DNA of 6,961 nt, from the NCBI GenBank assembly GCA_964603785.1, contig CAZRWD010000024.1:1-6961 (forward strand), read 5' to 3'. Both the position numbers and the translations under genes were made by a program. The notes beneath the pieces are model-generated. The model saw nothing but the letters and a program-made list of their open reading frames with translations, was not told the DNA's origin and did no database searches. This document shows, in pieces, positions 1-6,337 of the stretch. Source of the DNA: CAZRWD01 sp964603785 (GTDB taxonomy: Bacteria; Fermentibacterota; Fermentibacteria; Fermentibacterales; Fermentibacteraceae). Every line of letters begins with the position of its first letter. Within the stretch, counting starts at the first letter, position 1.

Positions 1-60
1 GACGTGCGCCTCCTCGAGAAGAGCGGCGGGAAGTCAGGGGAGTACAGGTGGCAAGGGTAG
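1..60 (+). CDS. moaC: MoaC C-terminal end (cyclic pyranopterin monophosphate synthase), partial
   Basis: Frame 1 is open from the window edge to a TAG stop at 58-60 and encodes 19 residues ending a protein. The peptide contains LLEKSGGKSG, which matches the highly conserved C-terminal lysine/glycine motif of MoaC. MoaC works with the radical-SAM protein MoaA to convert GTP to cyclic pyranopterin monophosphate, the first step of molybdenum cofactor synthesis. The rest of the gene lies upstream of the window. The next gene starts inside it (13-base overlap) and encodes a later cofactor step, which supports the call. Only 19 residues are visible, so the assignment rests on one motif plus context. 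That motif is distinctive. Confidence 0.85.
   Translation, partial: DVRLLEKSGGKSGEYRWQG
36..42 (+). promoter_or_regulatory. Ribosome binding site deciding the GTG start of the MOSC-MogA gene
   Basis: AGGGGAG lies five bases before GTG at 48-50, inside the final codons of moaC. This spacing is good, and no in-frame ATG lies nearby, so it supports the GTG start and coupled translation with moaC. Confidence 0.6.
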
Positions 61-884
61 AGCTCGCACTCGTGCCCGGCACCTCCGGACCGCGTCCGGT
101 CGCTTCCGCCGTGGCATCTCCGGCCGGGGGCGGAGGGGACCTGTGCGGCGTGATCGCCCTGCTGGAGGTGCTTCCGGGAGTCTCCGGAACCAGCTTCATC
201 CCCGGCGGCGCGGGCGAGGACGTTGCCGTCAGCGGTCTCGACATCGGCTGCGTGAGGCCCGGCGCGCGGCTCCGCCTGGGCCGGTCCCTGGTTTCCGTCC
301 TCCCCGGCGACCCGGGGGCGAAGTGCGTGCGGGCCGAGGTGCTCGAAGAGGGGGAGGTCTGCCCCGGCGACGATATAGCCTTCGAGAGGGACCTGCCGGT
401 CAACTGCGGAGTGCTGACCCTGAGCGACACCTGCCACGCGGGAGGCCGCGAGGACCTCAGCGGTCCGGCCCTGATCGAAGCCCTCGAGTCGAGGGGCATG
501 TCGGTCGTCCGCTACCTGGTGCTGCCCGACGACAGGGACGGGGTGGCGGGCAGGCTGCGCTCGTGGTGCGACGACATGTCGTGCGACCTGGTCCTGACCA
601 CCGGGGGAACCGGCTTCTCGCCCCGGGACTTCGCGCCGGAGGCGCTTGCCGACGCCGCGGAGAGGCTCGTCCCGGGCATACCCGAGCTCATCAGGATGAA
701 GTCGGCCGAGAAGGTTCCCTCCGCATGGCTGTCGAGGGCCTCGGCCGGGATCAGGGCCCGTACCCTCATGATCAACCTGCCCGGGAGCCTCAGGGGCGCG
801 ACGGAGTCCCTCGGTTTCATCGAGCACCTGCTGGACCATGCGCTGGAGGTCGTCTCGGGCCGGACGGGCCGCTGCGGGGGCTAG
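48..884 (+). CDS. MOSC-like domain fused to MogA/MoaB-type molybdopterin adenylyltransferase
   Basis: This 278-residue protein has two parts. Residues about 118-270 form a MogA/MoaB-fold domain: GVLTLSD at 121-127, DLSG at 136-139, TTGGTGFSPRD at 184-194 and NLPGS at 243-247. These are the conserved pterin- and nucleotide-binding loops. The family adenylylates molybdopterin with ATP, activating it for molybdate insertion. Residues about 1-112 look like a shortened MOSC domain: GEDVAVSGLDIG and PGARLRLG at 56-78, a lone Cys93 at the usual cysteine position, then a PGD turn at 106-108. Usual MOSC domains in such fusions are longer and carry more sequence after the cysteine. MOSC-MogA fusions are known in anaerobic bacteria. 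The GTG start overlaps the end of moaC by 13 bases, consistent with one cofactor operon. Its TAG stop overlaps the stop of the opposing phosphatase gene. The MogA call is strong; whether the MOSC part is active is doubtful. Confidence 0.9.
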   Translation: MARVELALVPGTSGPRPVASAVASPAGGGGDLCGVIALLEVLPGVSGTSFIPGGAGEDVAVSGLDIGCVRPGARLRLGRSLVSVLPGDPGAKCVRAEVLEEGEVCPGDDIAFERDLPVNCGVLTLSDTCHAGGREDLSGPALIEALESRGMSVVRYLVLPDDRDGVAGRLRSWCDDMSCDLVLTTGGTGFSPRDFAPEALADAAERLVPGIPELIRMKSAEKVPSAWLSRASAGIRARTLMINLPGSLRGATESLGFIEHLLDHALEVVSGRTGRCGG

Positions 885-1525
885 ACGGGCACCCTCGTCA
901 GCATCTCCACGAGCCCGGGCAGATCTCCCGGGCGCCTCGCAACCACGTCCGCCAGCCTCAGCTCCTCCCTGGAACCGTAGCCCCATGCGCAGCCTATGGA
1001 CGGGATCCGGGCATCCCTCGCCGCCAGGAAGTCGAGGTGGCGGTCTCCGATCATCACCGCGACCCGGGGTCCGAGCGAGGCGAGGATGACCGCCAGGGTC
1101 TCCGACTTGGATCGCCTGTCGCCCAGGCCGGTGGCCAGGTCGAACAACCCGGAGATGCCGAGGGCGCCGAGCACGAGCTCTATGTAGCCCTCGCCCGCGT
1201 TGGAGCAGACGGCCATCCGGAAGCCCTTCGAGGCAATGTCGGCCAGGGCCTCCCTGACCCCGGGGAAGAGCCTCCCGCGGAGCGCCACCTTCTCCTTCTG
1301 AATGCGCCTGAGGGCGGATATGAAGCCGTCCCTCAGCGACTCGTCCCTGACCAGGGCCGAGGCGATGAAGTCGAGCGGCTGGCCGTAAAGGGCCTCGATG
1401 TCCCTGCCGGGGGGAACGGGCGCACCCGCCTCCTCGAGGGCCTCCTCGACCGAGGGGGTCAGGGCCGCGGACGAATCGTGCAGGGTGCCATCCAGGTCGA
1501 ATATCGCGAGCTTGTGCGAGTTCAA
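881..1525 (-). CDS. HAD-superfamily hydrolase, phosphoglycolate phosphatase-like
   Basis: The 214-residue product has all four HAD motifs. Motif I is DLDGT at 10-14, with nucleophile Asp10 and acid/base Asp12. Motif II is Ser108-Asn109 in VCSNAG, motif III is Lys140, and motif IV is GDRHLD with Asp161 and Asp165. A helical cap lies at about 18-88. The C-terminal CAWGYGSREEL is typical of the Gph/PGP-like subgroup. These cytosolic Mg-dependent phosphatases act on small phosphorylated metabolites; the substrate cannot be read from sequence. I chose TTG at 1525-1523 because a GAGAGGGA site lies seven bases upstream, motif I follows at the usual distance, and no ATG or GTG lies in frame nearby. 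Length is normal for the family. The gene runs alone, convergent with the MogA gene (4-base overlap) and divergent from the metallophosphoesterase. Confidence 0.9.
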   Translation of the reverse strand: MNSHKLAIFDLDGTLHDSSAALTPSVEEALEEAGAPVPPGRDIEALYGQPLDFIASALVRDESLRDGFISALRRIQKEKVALRGRLFPGVREALADIASKGFRMAVCSNAGEGYIELVLGALGISGLFDLATGLGDRRSKSETLAVILASLGPRVAVMIGDRHLDFLAARDARIPSIGCAWGYGSREELRLADVVARRPGDLPGLVEMLTRVPV

Positions 1526-1532
1526 GACGGGT

Positions 1533-1540
1533 TCCCTCTC
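1533..1540 (-). promoter_or_regulatory. Ribosome binding site supporting the TTG start of the HAD phosphatase
   Basis: On the minus strand GAGAGGGA is followed after seven bases by TTG at 1525-1523. The upstream in-frame extension would run through the intergenic region and into the divergent gene, so this site sets the likely start. Confidence 0.5.
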
Positions 1541-1557
1541 GAATGGGCGTTCTGTCG

Positions 1558-1567
1558 AGTATATAAC
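1558..1567. promoter_or_regulatory. Candidate divergent -10 region between HAD phosphatase and metallophosphoesterase
   Basis: AGTATATAAC is the only AT-rich patch in the 80-base gap. It reads TATATA or TATAAC on the plus strand and TATACT on the minus strand, so it could provide overlapping -10 elements for both divergent genes. I see no good -35 match at 16-18 bases on either strand, so this is a weak call. Transcripts would start about 25-45 bases before the two start codons. Confidence 0.35.
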
Positions 1568-1572
1568 GCACC

Positions 1573-1588
1573 CGGGCCCCGGGGCCCG
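1573..1588. repeat. Perfect 16-bp GC palindrome in the divergent intergenic region
   Basis: CGGGCCCCGGGGCCCG is a perfect inverted repeat with no loop. It lies just downstream of the candidate plus-strand -10 patch and five bases before the SD of the metallophosphoesterase gene. It could be an operator, or a structure at the start of the mRNA. Because the sequence is all G and C in a GC-rich genome, chance is also possible. Confidence 0.5.
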
Positions 1589-1605
1589 CGACGGGAGGTT
1601 CACCG

Positions 1606-2319
1606 ATGCTCTGGGCGCTATCCGATCTCCACCTGCCCGGCGGGACGGACAAGTCCATGGACAGGTTCGGCCCTGCCTGGGTCGGCCATGCGGCAAGGAT
1701 CCGCCGCGCCTGGATCGAGTCGGTCGCACCTCCCGACATCGTCCTGGTGCCCGGCGACCTCTCCTGGGCCATGAGGCCGGCCGAGGCGGAGGACGACCTG
1801 GCCTTCCTGGCCGCGCTGCCGGGCAGGAAGATCCTCTCGAGGGGCAACCACGACTACTGGTGGAAGTCCCTGGCAGCCGTCTCGGCGATGCTCCCCCCGG
1901 GCGTCACGGCCCTCCAGAACTCGGCCATGGACATGGAGGGCTTCGTGCTGGCCTCCGCCAGGGGATGGGTACTCCCCTCGTCCCCCTACTTCGACGCATC
2001 CAGGGACGCACAGGCCCTGGAGCGTGAGGTCGGGCGCATGCGATCCTCCCTGGAGGCCGCCGGGGCGATCCAGCGCAGGGGCAGGCCCCTGGTGATGATG
2101 ATGCACTTCCCCCCGACGGAGGACCTCGGACCCACGGTGTTCACGGAGATGCTGGCCTCCGGGGGCGTCGATGTCTGCGTCTTCGGGCACGTGCACGGCG
2201 AGGCGGAGCCCGGGCTGGAGGCGTTCTCCCTGGACGGGGTCTCGTACAGGCTCGTCTCGGCCGACCATGCGGGTTTCCGACCGGTCAGGATAGACCTGCC
2301 GGGGGAGGCTGGACGATGA
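1606..2319 (+). CDS. Calcineurin-like metallophosphoesterase, COG1768 type
   Basis: The 237-residue product carries the complete metallophosphoesterase metal-binding set: SDLHL (Asp7, His9), GDLSWAM (Asp51), GNHDYWW (Asn81, His82), MMMHFPP (His167) and GHVHGE (His195, His197). Together these bind a two-metal centre that hydrolyses phosphoester bonds. The pattern KSMDRFGPAW near residues 16-25, then GDLSWAM, then NHDYWW, is what I recall of the COG1768 group of predicted phosphohydrolases, which are about this length and have no assigned substrate. There is no signal peptide, so it is probably cytosolic. The ATG is preceded by GGGAGG at 1593-1598 with seven bases of spacing. The stop overlaps the ATG of the ABC-F gene (ATGA), so the two are translationally coupled. 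The enzyme class is certain; the substrate is unknown. Confidence 0.92.
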   Translation: MLWALSDLHLPGGTDKSMDRFGPAWVGHAARIRRAWIESVAPPDIVLVPGDLSWAMRPAEAEDDLAFLAALPGRKILSRGNHDYWWKSLAAVSAMLPPGVTALQNSAMDMEGFVLASARGWVLPSSPYFDASRDAQALEREVGRMRSSLEAAGAIQRRGRPLVMMMHFPPTEDLGPTVFTEMLASGGVDVCVFGHVHGEAEPGLEAFSLDGVSYRLVSADHAGFRPVRIDLPGEAGR

Positions 2320-4277
2320 TCCTCCATGCGGGCGGGCTGGGGGTCTCGTTCGGCGAGGACGAGGTCTTCTCCGGTCTGGGCTTCTCGATCGACAGGGGCG
2401 ACAGGGCCGCTCTCGTGGGCGTGAACGGCGCCGGGAAGACGACCCTGTTCAGGGTGCTCGCCGGCGAGATGGAGCCCACGGAGGGATCTCTCAGCCTGGC
2501 GAGGGGGACGAGGGTAGGCTACCTGCCCCAGGAGATGTCCGAGTTCCCGGACGGCCCGCTGCTCGACAGGGTCATGCACCACTCGGAGAAGCTCCGGGAG
2601 GCGCTCAGGGTCACGCACGGCCTGCACGAGCAGCTGTCGGACGACATGGACGAGGGGGAGACCGCCCAGGTGCTGCGCGAGCTCTCCGAAACTACCGACG
2701 TGCTGGAGTCGGCCGGGTGGTACGATCTCGAGCATCGCGCGGCCCGGCTGCTCGCCGGTCTGGGTTTCCGCCCGGGAGAGATGGACAAGCCGCTGGACCT
2801 GTTCTCGGGCGGCTGGAGGATGAGGGCGGAGCTCGCCGCGCTGCTGCTGGCCGATCCCGACCTCCTCCTCCTGGACGAGCCCACGAACCACCTGGACCTG
2901 GACGCGAGGCTCTGGCTCGAGGAGTACCTCCGCACCTTCAGGGGGGCGGCGTGGATCATCAGCCACGATCCCGCCTTTCTCGACCGCACGGTGAAGAGGG
3001 TATGCGAGATCGAGTTCGGGAAGCTCACGGTCTACCGGGGCGTGTACTCCGACTACGAGAGGCGCAAGCGCGAGGAGATCGCGGAGCGCATGAAGCAGGC
3101 GCGCCTCCAGGCCGAGAGGCGGGAGAGGCTCGAGCGCTTCATCAGCCGCTTCCGGAGCAACCCCAGGAAGCGCAACCTGGTGCAGAGCAGGATGAAGATG
3201 CTGGAGCGCATGGAGGTCATCGAGACCCACCGCAGCCCGTCGCGCATGAGGCTCAGGCTGCCCGCGGTCCCGCGCGGACCGGAGAAGGTGCTCGAGCTGT
3301 CGGGCGTATCGAAGTGCTACGATCGCGAGATCTTCTCCGGCGTCGACCTGCTCGTCACGAGGGGGGAGAGGATCGGGATCGTGGGGAGGAACGGCGAGGG
3401 CAAGTCCACCCTCTCCAGGCTGATGGCCGGGCTCGAGGAGCCGAGCACCGGGAGTGTCCGCTCCGGCCCCGGCGTGCTCGCCGGCTACTACTCCCAGGAG
3501 GTCGAGCTGGTCCTCGACAGGGACCTGTCCGTCCTCGAGCAGATCTCGACGATCTGCCCGGAGAGGAGCGCCGGGGAGCTGCGCAGCTACCTCGGCATGT
3601 TCCTGTTCACCGGCGACGAGGTCTTCAAGAGGACGGGCGTGCTGTCGGGAGGCGAGAAGTCCAGGGTCGCCCTGGCCAGGATCCTCCTCACCCCACTCAA
3701 CCTGCTCATACTGGACGAGCCCACGAACCACCTCGACATCTTCTCGCGGGAGGTGCTCCAGGAGGCGCTGGCCGACTACCGGGGGACGCTGATCCTGATC
3801 AGCCACGACGAGCACCTGCTCTCGGGGACGGTCGAGAGGATTCTGGAAGTCGAGGAGGGAAGGCTTCGGCCCTTCGCGGGTTCGTTCGAGTACTACCTGG
3901 AGAAGAAGCACGAGCGGCTCGAGGAGGAGTTCGGGGCCGACAGGAACCGGTCCAGAACCGTAGTGGCACGCAGGGAGGAGGAGAGGGACCGCAGGCGCAG
4001 GGAGGCGGAGGAGCGCAACGCCCTCTACCGCGTCCGGCGCGAGGTCGAGAAGAGGATATCGCGGGTGGAGCGGGACCTCCTCCCCCTCGAGGAGAAGCTC
4101 CGCGCGATCGAGGCCGAGCTGTGCGATCCGGAGGTGCTCTCCGACGGGCGAAGGGTCGTCGGGCTGCAGAAGGAGCATGCCTGGCTGGCCGACAGGATCT
4201 CCGCGCTCCAGGCCAGGTGGAACGAGCTTGCGGAGGAGCACGGAAGGTGCTCCACGGGAACGGAGGGGGGCTCATGA
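2316..4277 (+). CDS. ABC-F family ATPase, YheS-like (ribosome-associated)
   Basis: The 653-residue protein has two ABC domains and no membrane segments. Domain 1 has Walker A GVNGAGKTT (35-43), signature FSGGW (163-167), Walker B with DEPTNHLD (187-194, catalytic Glu188) and switch His217. A charged helical linker follows at about 245-320, with RFRSNPRKRNLVQSRMK at 278-294, the P-site tRNA interaction motif region that defines ABC-F. Domain 2 has GRNGEGKST (357-365), LSGGE (443-447), DEPTNHLD (467-474, Glu468) and His497. A long charged coiled coil covers about 526-645. ABC-F proteins bind the ribosomal E site and act on stalled or slow translation. The FSGGWRMR signature, linker and length resemble E. 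coli YheS rather than EttA. The start follows a GGGGGAGG site with seven-base spacing and overlaps the upstream stop by four bases. Its own stop overlaps the next ATG. The second Walker A has Glu361 where Ala is common. The specific role (rescue, assembly or antibiotic resistance) cannot be told from sequence. Confidence 0.93.
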   Translation: MILHAGGLGVSFGEDEVFSGLGFSIDRGDRAALVGVNGAGKTTLFRVLAGEMEPTEGSLSLARGTRVGYLPQEMSEFPDGPLLDRVMHHSEKLREALRVTHGLHEQLSDDMDEGETAQVLRELSETTDVLESAGWYDLEHRAARLLAGLGFRPGEMDKPLDLFSGGWRMRAELAALLLADPDLLLLDEPTNHLDLDARLWLEEYLRTFRGAAWIISHDPAFLDRTVKRVCEIEFGKLTVYRGVYSDYERRKREEIAERMKQARLQAERRERLERFISRFRSNPRKRNLVQSRMKMLERMEVIETHRSPSRMRLRLPAVPRGPEKVLELSGVSKCYDREIFSGVDLLVTRGERIGIVGRNGEGKSTLSRLMAGLEEPSTGSVRSGPGVLAGYYSQEVELVLDRDLSVLEQISTICPERSAGELRSYLGMFLFTGDEVFKRTGVLSGGEKSRVALARILLTPLNLLILDEPTNHLDIFSREVLQEALADYRGTLILISHDEHLLSGTVERILEVEEGRLRPFAGSFEYYLEKKHERLEEEFGADRNRSRTVVARREEERDRRRREAEERNALYRVRREVEKRISRVERDLLPLEEKLRAIEAELCDPEVLSDGRRVVGLQKEHAWLADRISALQARWNELAEEHGRCSTGTEGGS

Positions 4278-4807
4278 CGACGATCGACTACAAGGACGGC
4301 AGGTACTTCATCAGGGCTCCGGCGAGCCTCATGAGGGTGCCCTTCATGATCGCGCCCGTGCTGGTCGTCCTCGCTGCAGGCGGGGTGCTGTTCCAGCTTG
4401 CCGCGAGCGGCAGGGGCGGTGGTCAGGGTGACGGGCCCCCCCTGTTCCTGATGGGGCCCGTGATGGTGATGATCGTGCTGGCGGGTACGCTGTTCCTGAG
4501 CCTGAGGAAGATGGCGGGTCGGGGGGTCGAGATCGACCCTGCCGCGGGGACCGTCTCGTTCTCGAGGAGGACGGCGGCCAACGCCTCGGCCACAGCCAGG
4601 ATCATGATCGAATCGGTCAGGGAGATCGTCCTGGCATCGCGGGCGGGTGACTGGTACGGCAGGCCCGGGGTCCGGCACTTCATCGTCCGGCTGCTCACAG
4701 GGAACGGCGAGGAGGACATCCTGGTCCTCCCGGACGAGGCCAACGCGAGGCAGATAGCACAGGAGCTGTCGGGCATCCTTTCCCGTCAGCTCCGGGACAT
4801 GACCTGA
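4274..4807 (+). CDS. Two-TM membrane protein of unknown function
   Basis: I do not recognise a family in this 177-residue protein. Hydrophobic segments at about 23-42 and 56-77 are separated by a glycine-rich loop, so it should be an inner-membrane hairpin. The remaining ~100 residues are soluble. They alternate short beta-like stretches (VEIDPAAGTVSFSRR at 85-99, VREIVLASR at 115-123, HFIVRLLTG at 135-143, EDILVLPDE at 147-155) and end in a helix at about 156-173. This layout of a TM hairpin, a small beta domain and a final helix recalls bacterial PH-like membrane domains, but that is fold-level speculation. The start ATG overlaps the ABC-F stop (ATGA), and GGAGG at 4262-4266 sits seven bases upstream, so this frame opens here as its own gene. 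Any longer reading through the ABC-F gene in this frame is a shadow. It belongs to the metallophosphoesterase/ABC-F cluster. Confidence 0.8.
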   Translation: MTTIDYKDGRYFIRAPASLMRVPFMIAPVLVVLAAGGVLFQLAASGRGGGQGDGPPLFLMGPVMVMIVLAGTLFLSLRKMAGRGVEIDPAAGTVSFSRRTAANASATARIMIESVREIVLASRAGDWYGRPGVRHFIVRLLTGNGEEDILVLPDEANARQIAQELSGILSRQLRDMT

Positions 4808-4812
4808 GGAGG
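4807..4812 (+). promoter_or_regulatory. Consensus Shine-Dalgarno of the DUF4405-like gene
   Basis: AGGAGG shares its first base with the TGA stop of the preceding gene and stands five bases before ATG 4818. This strong site sets the start of a short gene. Confidence 0.7.
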
Positions 4813-4817
4813 CGGCA

Positions 4818-5054
4818 ATGGCGAAGGGTAGGATGGGTGCCCTGAAGGTTGTCAATCCGCTGATGTTCCTGGCATTCCTGGGAGTGGCCGGGGTGGCGGT
4901 GGGCAGGCTGGCCGGACTTGTCGGCTACGAACTGTTCGGAAAGGTGCACAGGCCGGCGGGGATTGCATTCATCACGCTGGCAGTGGTGCACCTGGTCCTC
5001 AACTGGGGCTGGATCAGCACGAATCTCCTGGGCGGCGGACGGAGACGGGGCTAG
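4818..5054 (+). CDS. Small two-TM protein, DUF4405-like
   Basis: This 78-residue protein has two hydrophobic helices, at about 12-36 and 47-65, and basic ends (KGR at 3-5, GGRRRG at the C terminus). The stretch HRPAGIAFITLAVVHLVLNW (44-63) followed by GWI resembles DUF4405/cytochrome b561-like segments: a histidine before the helix, a second histidine (His58) near its end, then an aromatic-rich W-x-W-I motif. In that family such histidines are candidate haem ligands. Here the usual late histidine next to tryptophan appears as asparagine (Asn62-Trp63), so haem binding is uncertain. It has a consensus SD, lies 10 bases after the previous gene, and is likely the last gene of the four-gene cluster. 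Its TAG stop lies in a CTAG shared with the opposing gene. It is real by SD, composition and context; the family call is moderate. Confidence 0.72.
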   Translation: MAKGRMGALKVVNPLMFLAFLGVAGVAVGRLAGLVGYELFGKVHRPAGIAFITLAVVHLVLNWGWISTNLLGGGRRRG

Positions 5055-6337
5055 GGGATACCGTTCAGAAGCCCCAGGGCCCCCGCGAGAAGGTGGACCA
5101 TGACCGTGGGGGCCGGGGGAGCGACGGGCTCTCCGTGCATCACGAATGCTCGCAGGGCGGCATTGGCGACGAGAGCGCTCTCGGGGGGGCAGAGCGCGGT
5201 CGGCCCCAGCAGCCTTGAGAAGACCGCCCTGGGGTCCTCGCCGCCGAAGTCCACGTCTCCCGTGATCCAGACCCTGACCGAATCCCGAGCGGGGGTCACG
5301 GCCACCGAGACGCCCCCCTCGATCCCGGGCAGGGCGCCCCGCGCCAGTATCCTCTCGAACACCCCGGAGAAGACGAGTATCTCCGACCGCGTCGCCCCGA
5401 TGCACGGGAATGTCGTGCAGGAGATCCCCTCGATCTCCGGGAGGGCATCGGGTGAAGGAAACGGGATGAGACCCTCGGGGGTGGAGACCCTGATCCTCGC
5501 CCTGGCCGGGGGGCCGGGAATGCCTATGGTCTTCCAGGGCTCCTGGTTGCGGCCGCTTCCGGCACCCTTCAGCCAGAGCAGGTTGTGCCTGCCCTCCTCC
5601 GGCGGGTGGAAGTCCGCGACCAGTCCTTCGATCTCCCCGATCAGAAGCCCCCAGTCCGGGGCGAAGACCTCGTCCCACGGGTGACCGGAGTCGAAGACCC
5701 TCCCCAGCTCGGCGGGCGTTACGCCCGAAGCCGTGTGCACGCCTATCATGACCGATCCGCCCCCTCCGGTCGGGACTACCTCGGTCCCGGTTCCCCTCCA
5801 GGCGGCGGAGTTGCTCGAAGGCTCACCATCTCCCGGGGTCCAGAGGAAGACGCTGTTGCTCCATGGGCCGTTCGCTATGAGGGTGTCGTTGCCGGCCGCA
5901 AGCCAGAGGCTCTGGCGGACGGGGATGAAGGGTGGGGGCTCGATGGCGTCCGTCTCGTGCCAGGCCACGGCCAGGGCTCCCGTCAGATCGAGGGGCTCTA
6001 GCTGCAGGATTCCGGCCCAGACCGTGGTGTCGGTCATGACCGAGGAGTCGCCGAGCGAGGCCATCTCGTCGATGAACAGGCCTGCGCAGCCCGGGGGGGT
6101 GAGCGCCAGGTAGGCGCACCAGGCGGTTCGCTGCATCAGGAACCCTCTGCAGCCGAGGGTCCAGAACCTCTCCCTGAAGCCGTCGGACAGCCCGCCCCAG
6201 GGATTGTTCGGCGGAAGGCCGCCGGGCATGAAGACGGCTATTGCGTCGAAGTCCGGGGATACGGGGGGTAGATGGTAGACGGGCACCGCGGTCGCCAGAG
6301 CGGTGCAGGCCAGCAGGAGGGGGGCGGCGACCCTCAC
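5051..6337 (-). CDS. Secreted protein of unknown family
   Basis: I do not recognise this 428-residue protein. The N terminus MRVAAPLLLACTALATA has a basic residue, a hydrophobic core and an AxA-type site at about 15-17, so it is probably exported. Cys11 also makes a weak lipobox (LLAC), so a lipoprotein is possible. The mature part is rich in Pro, Gly and Trp, with six cysteines (63, 74, 84, 307, 312, 383) that could form disulfides. Segments such as WAGILQLEPLDLTGALAVAW (107-126) and SVRVWITGDVDFGG (353-366) suggest beta-rich domains. The C-terminal ~20 residues are mildly hydrophobic (TVMVHLLAGALGLLNG). I chose GTG at 6337-6335 because the signal peptide begins there and the codon overlaps the TGA of the upstream lipoprotein gene (GTGA). 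The SD is weak, so translation probably depends on coupling. The open frame upstream to 6640 is the shadow of the lipoprotein gene. Confidence 0.8.
   Translation of the reverse strand: MRVAAPLLLACTALATAVPVYHLPPVSPDFDAIAVFMPGGLPPNNPWGGLSDGFRERFWTLGCRGFLMQRTAWCAYLALTPPGCAGLFIDEMASLGDSSVMTDTTVWAGILQLEPLDLTGALAVAWHETDAIEPPPFIPVRQSLWLAAGNDTLIANGPWSNSVFLWTPGDGEPSSNSAAWRGTGTEVVPTGGGGSVMIGVHTASGVTPAELGRVFDSGHPWDEVFAPDWGLLIGEIEGLVADFHPPEEGRHNLLWLKGAGSGRNQEPWKTIGIPGPPARARIRVSTPEGLIPFPSPDALPEIEGISCTTFPCIGATRSEILVFSGVFERILARGALPGIEGGVSVAVTPARDSVRVWITGDVDFGGEDPRAVFSRLLGPTALCPPESALVANAALRAFVMHGEPVAPPAPTVMVHLLAGALGLLNGIP

Noticed and set aside
1526..1729. N-terminal extension of the HAD phosphatase to an ATG at 1729
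   Set aside because: It would cross the divergent promoter region and overlap the metallophosphoesterase coding region. The extra 68 residues are compositionally unlike a protein domain.
143..1774. Plus-strand open frame of about 540 codons across the MogA and HAD genes
   Set aside because: It spans genes on both strands and an intergenic region, and its product is Arg/Pro/Gly-rich with no domain motif. It is a GC shadow.
1986..4241. Very long minus-strand open frame (about 750 codons) opposite the ABC-F gene
   Set aside because: It is low-complexity, Leu/Pro/Arg-rich and without motifs, and it lies opposite a gene with every ABC-F motif. Long antisense frames are common at this GC content.
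2717..4273. In-frame upstream extension of the 177-residue membrane protein
   Set aside because: The extension is Arg/Gly/Pro-rich noise in another frame of the ABC-F gene. The real start is set by SD 4262-4266 and the ATGA overlap.
4274..5054. Toxin-antitoxin or other defence module formed by the two small membrane genes
   Set aside because: The proteins show TM hairpins but no toxin or antitoxin motif, and the cluster with housekeeping-type genes gives no support.
5100..5684. Plus-strand open frame opposite the secreted-protein gene
   Set aside because: It has no good SD and no recognisable motif, and its composition is explained by the minus-strand gene.
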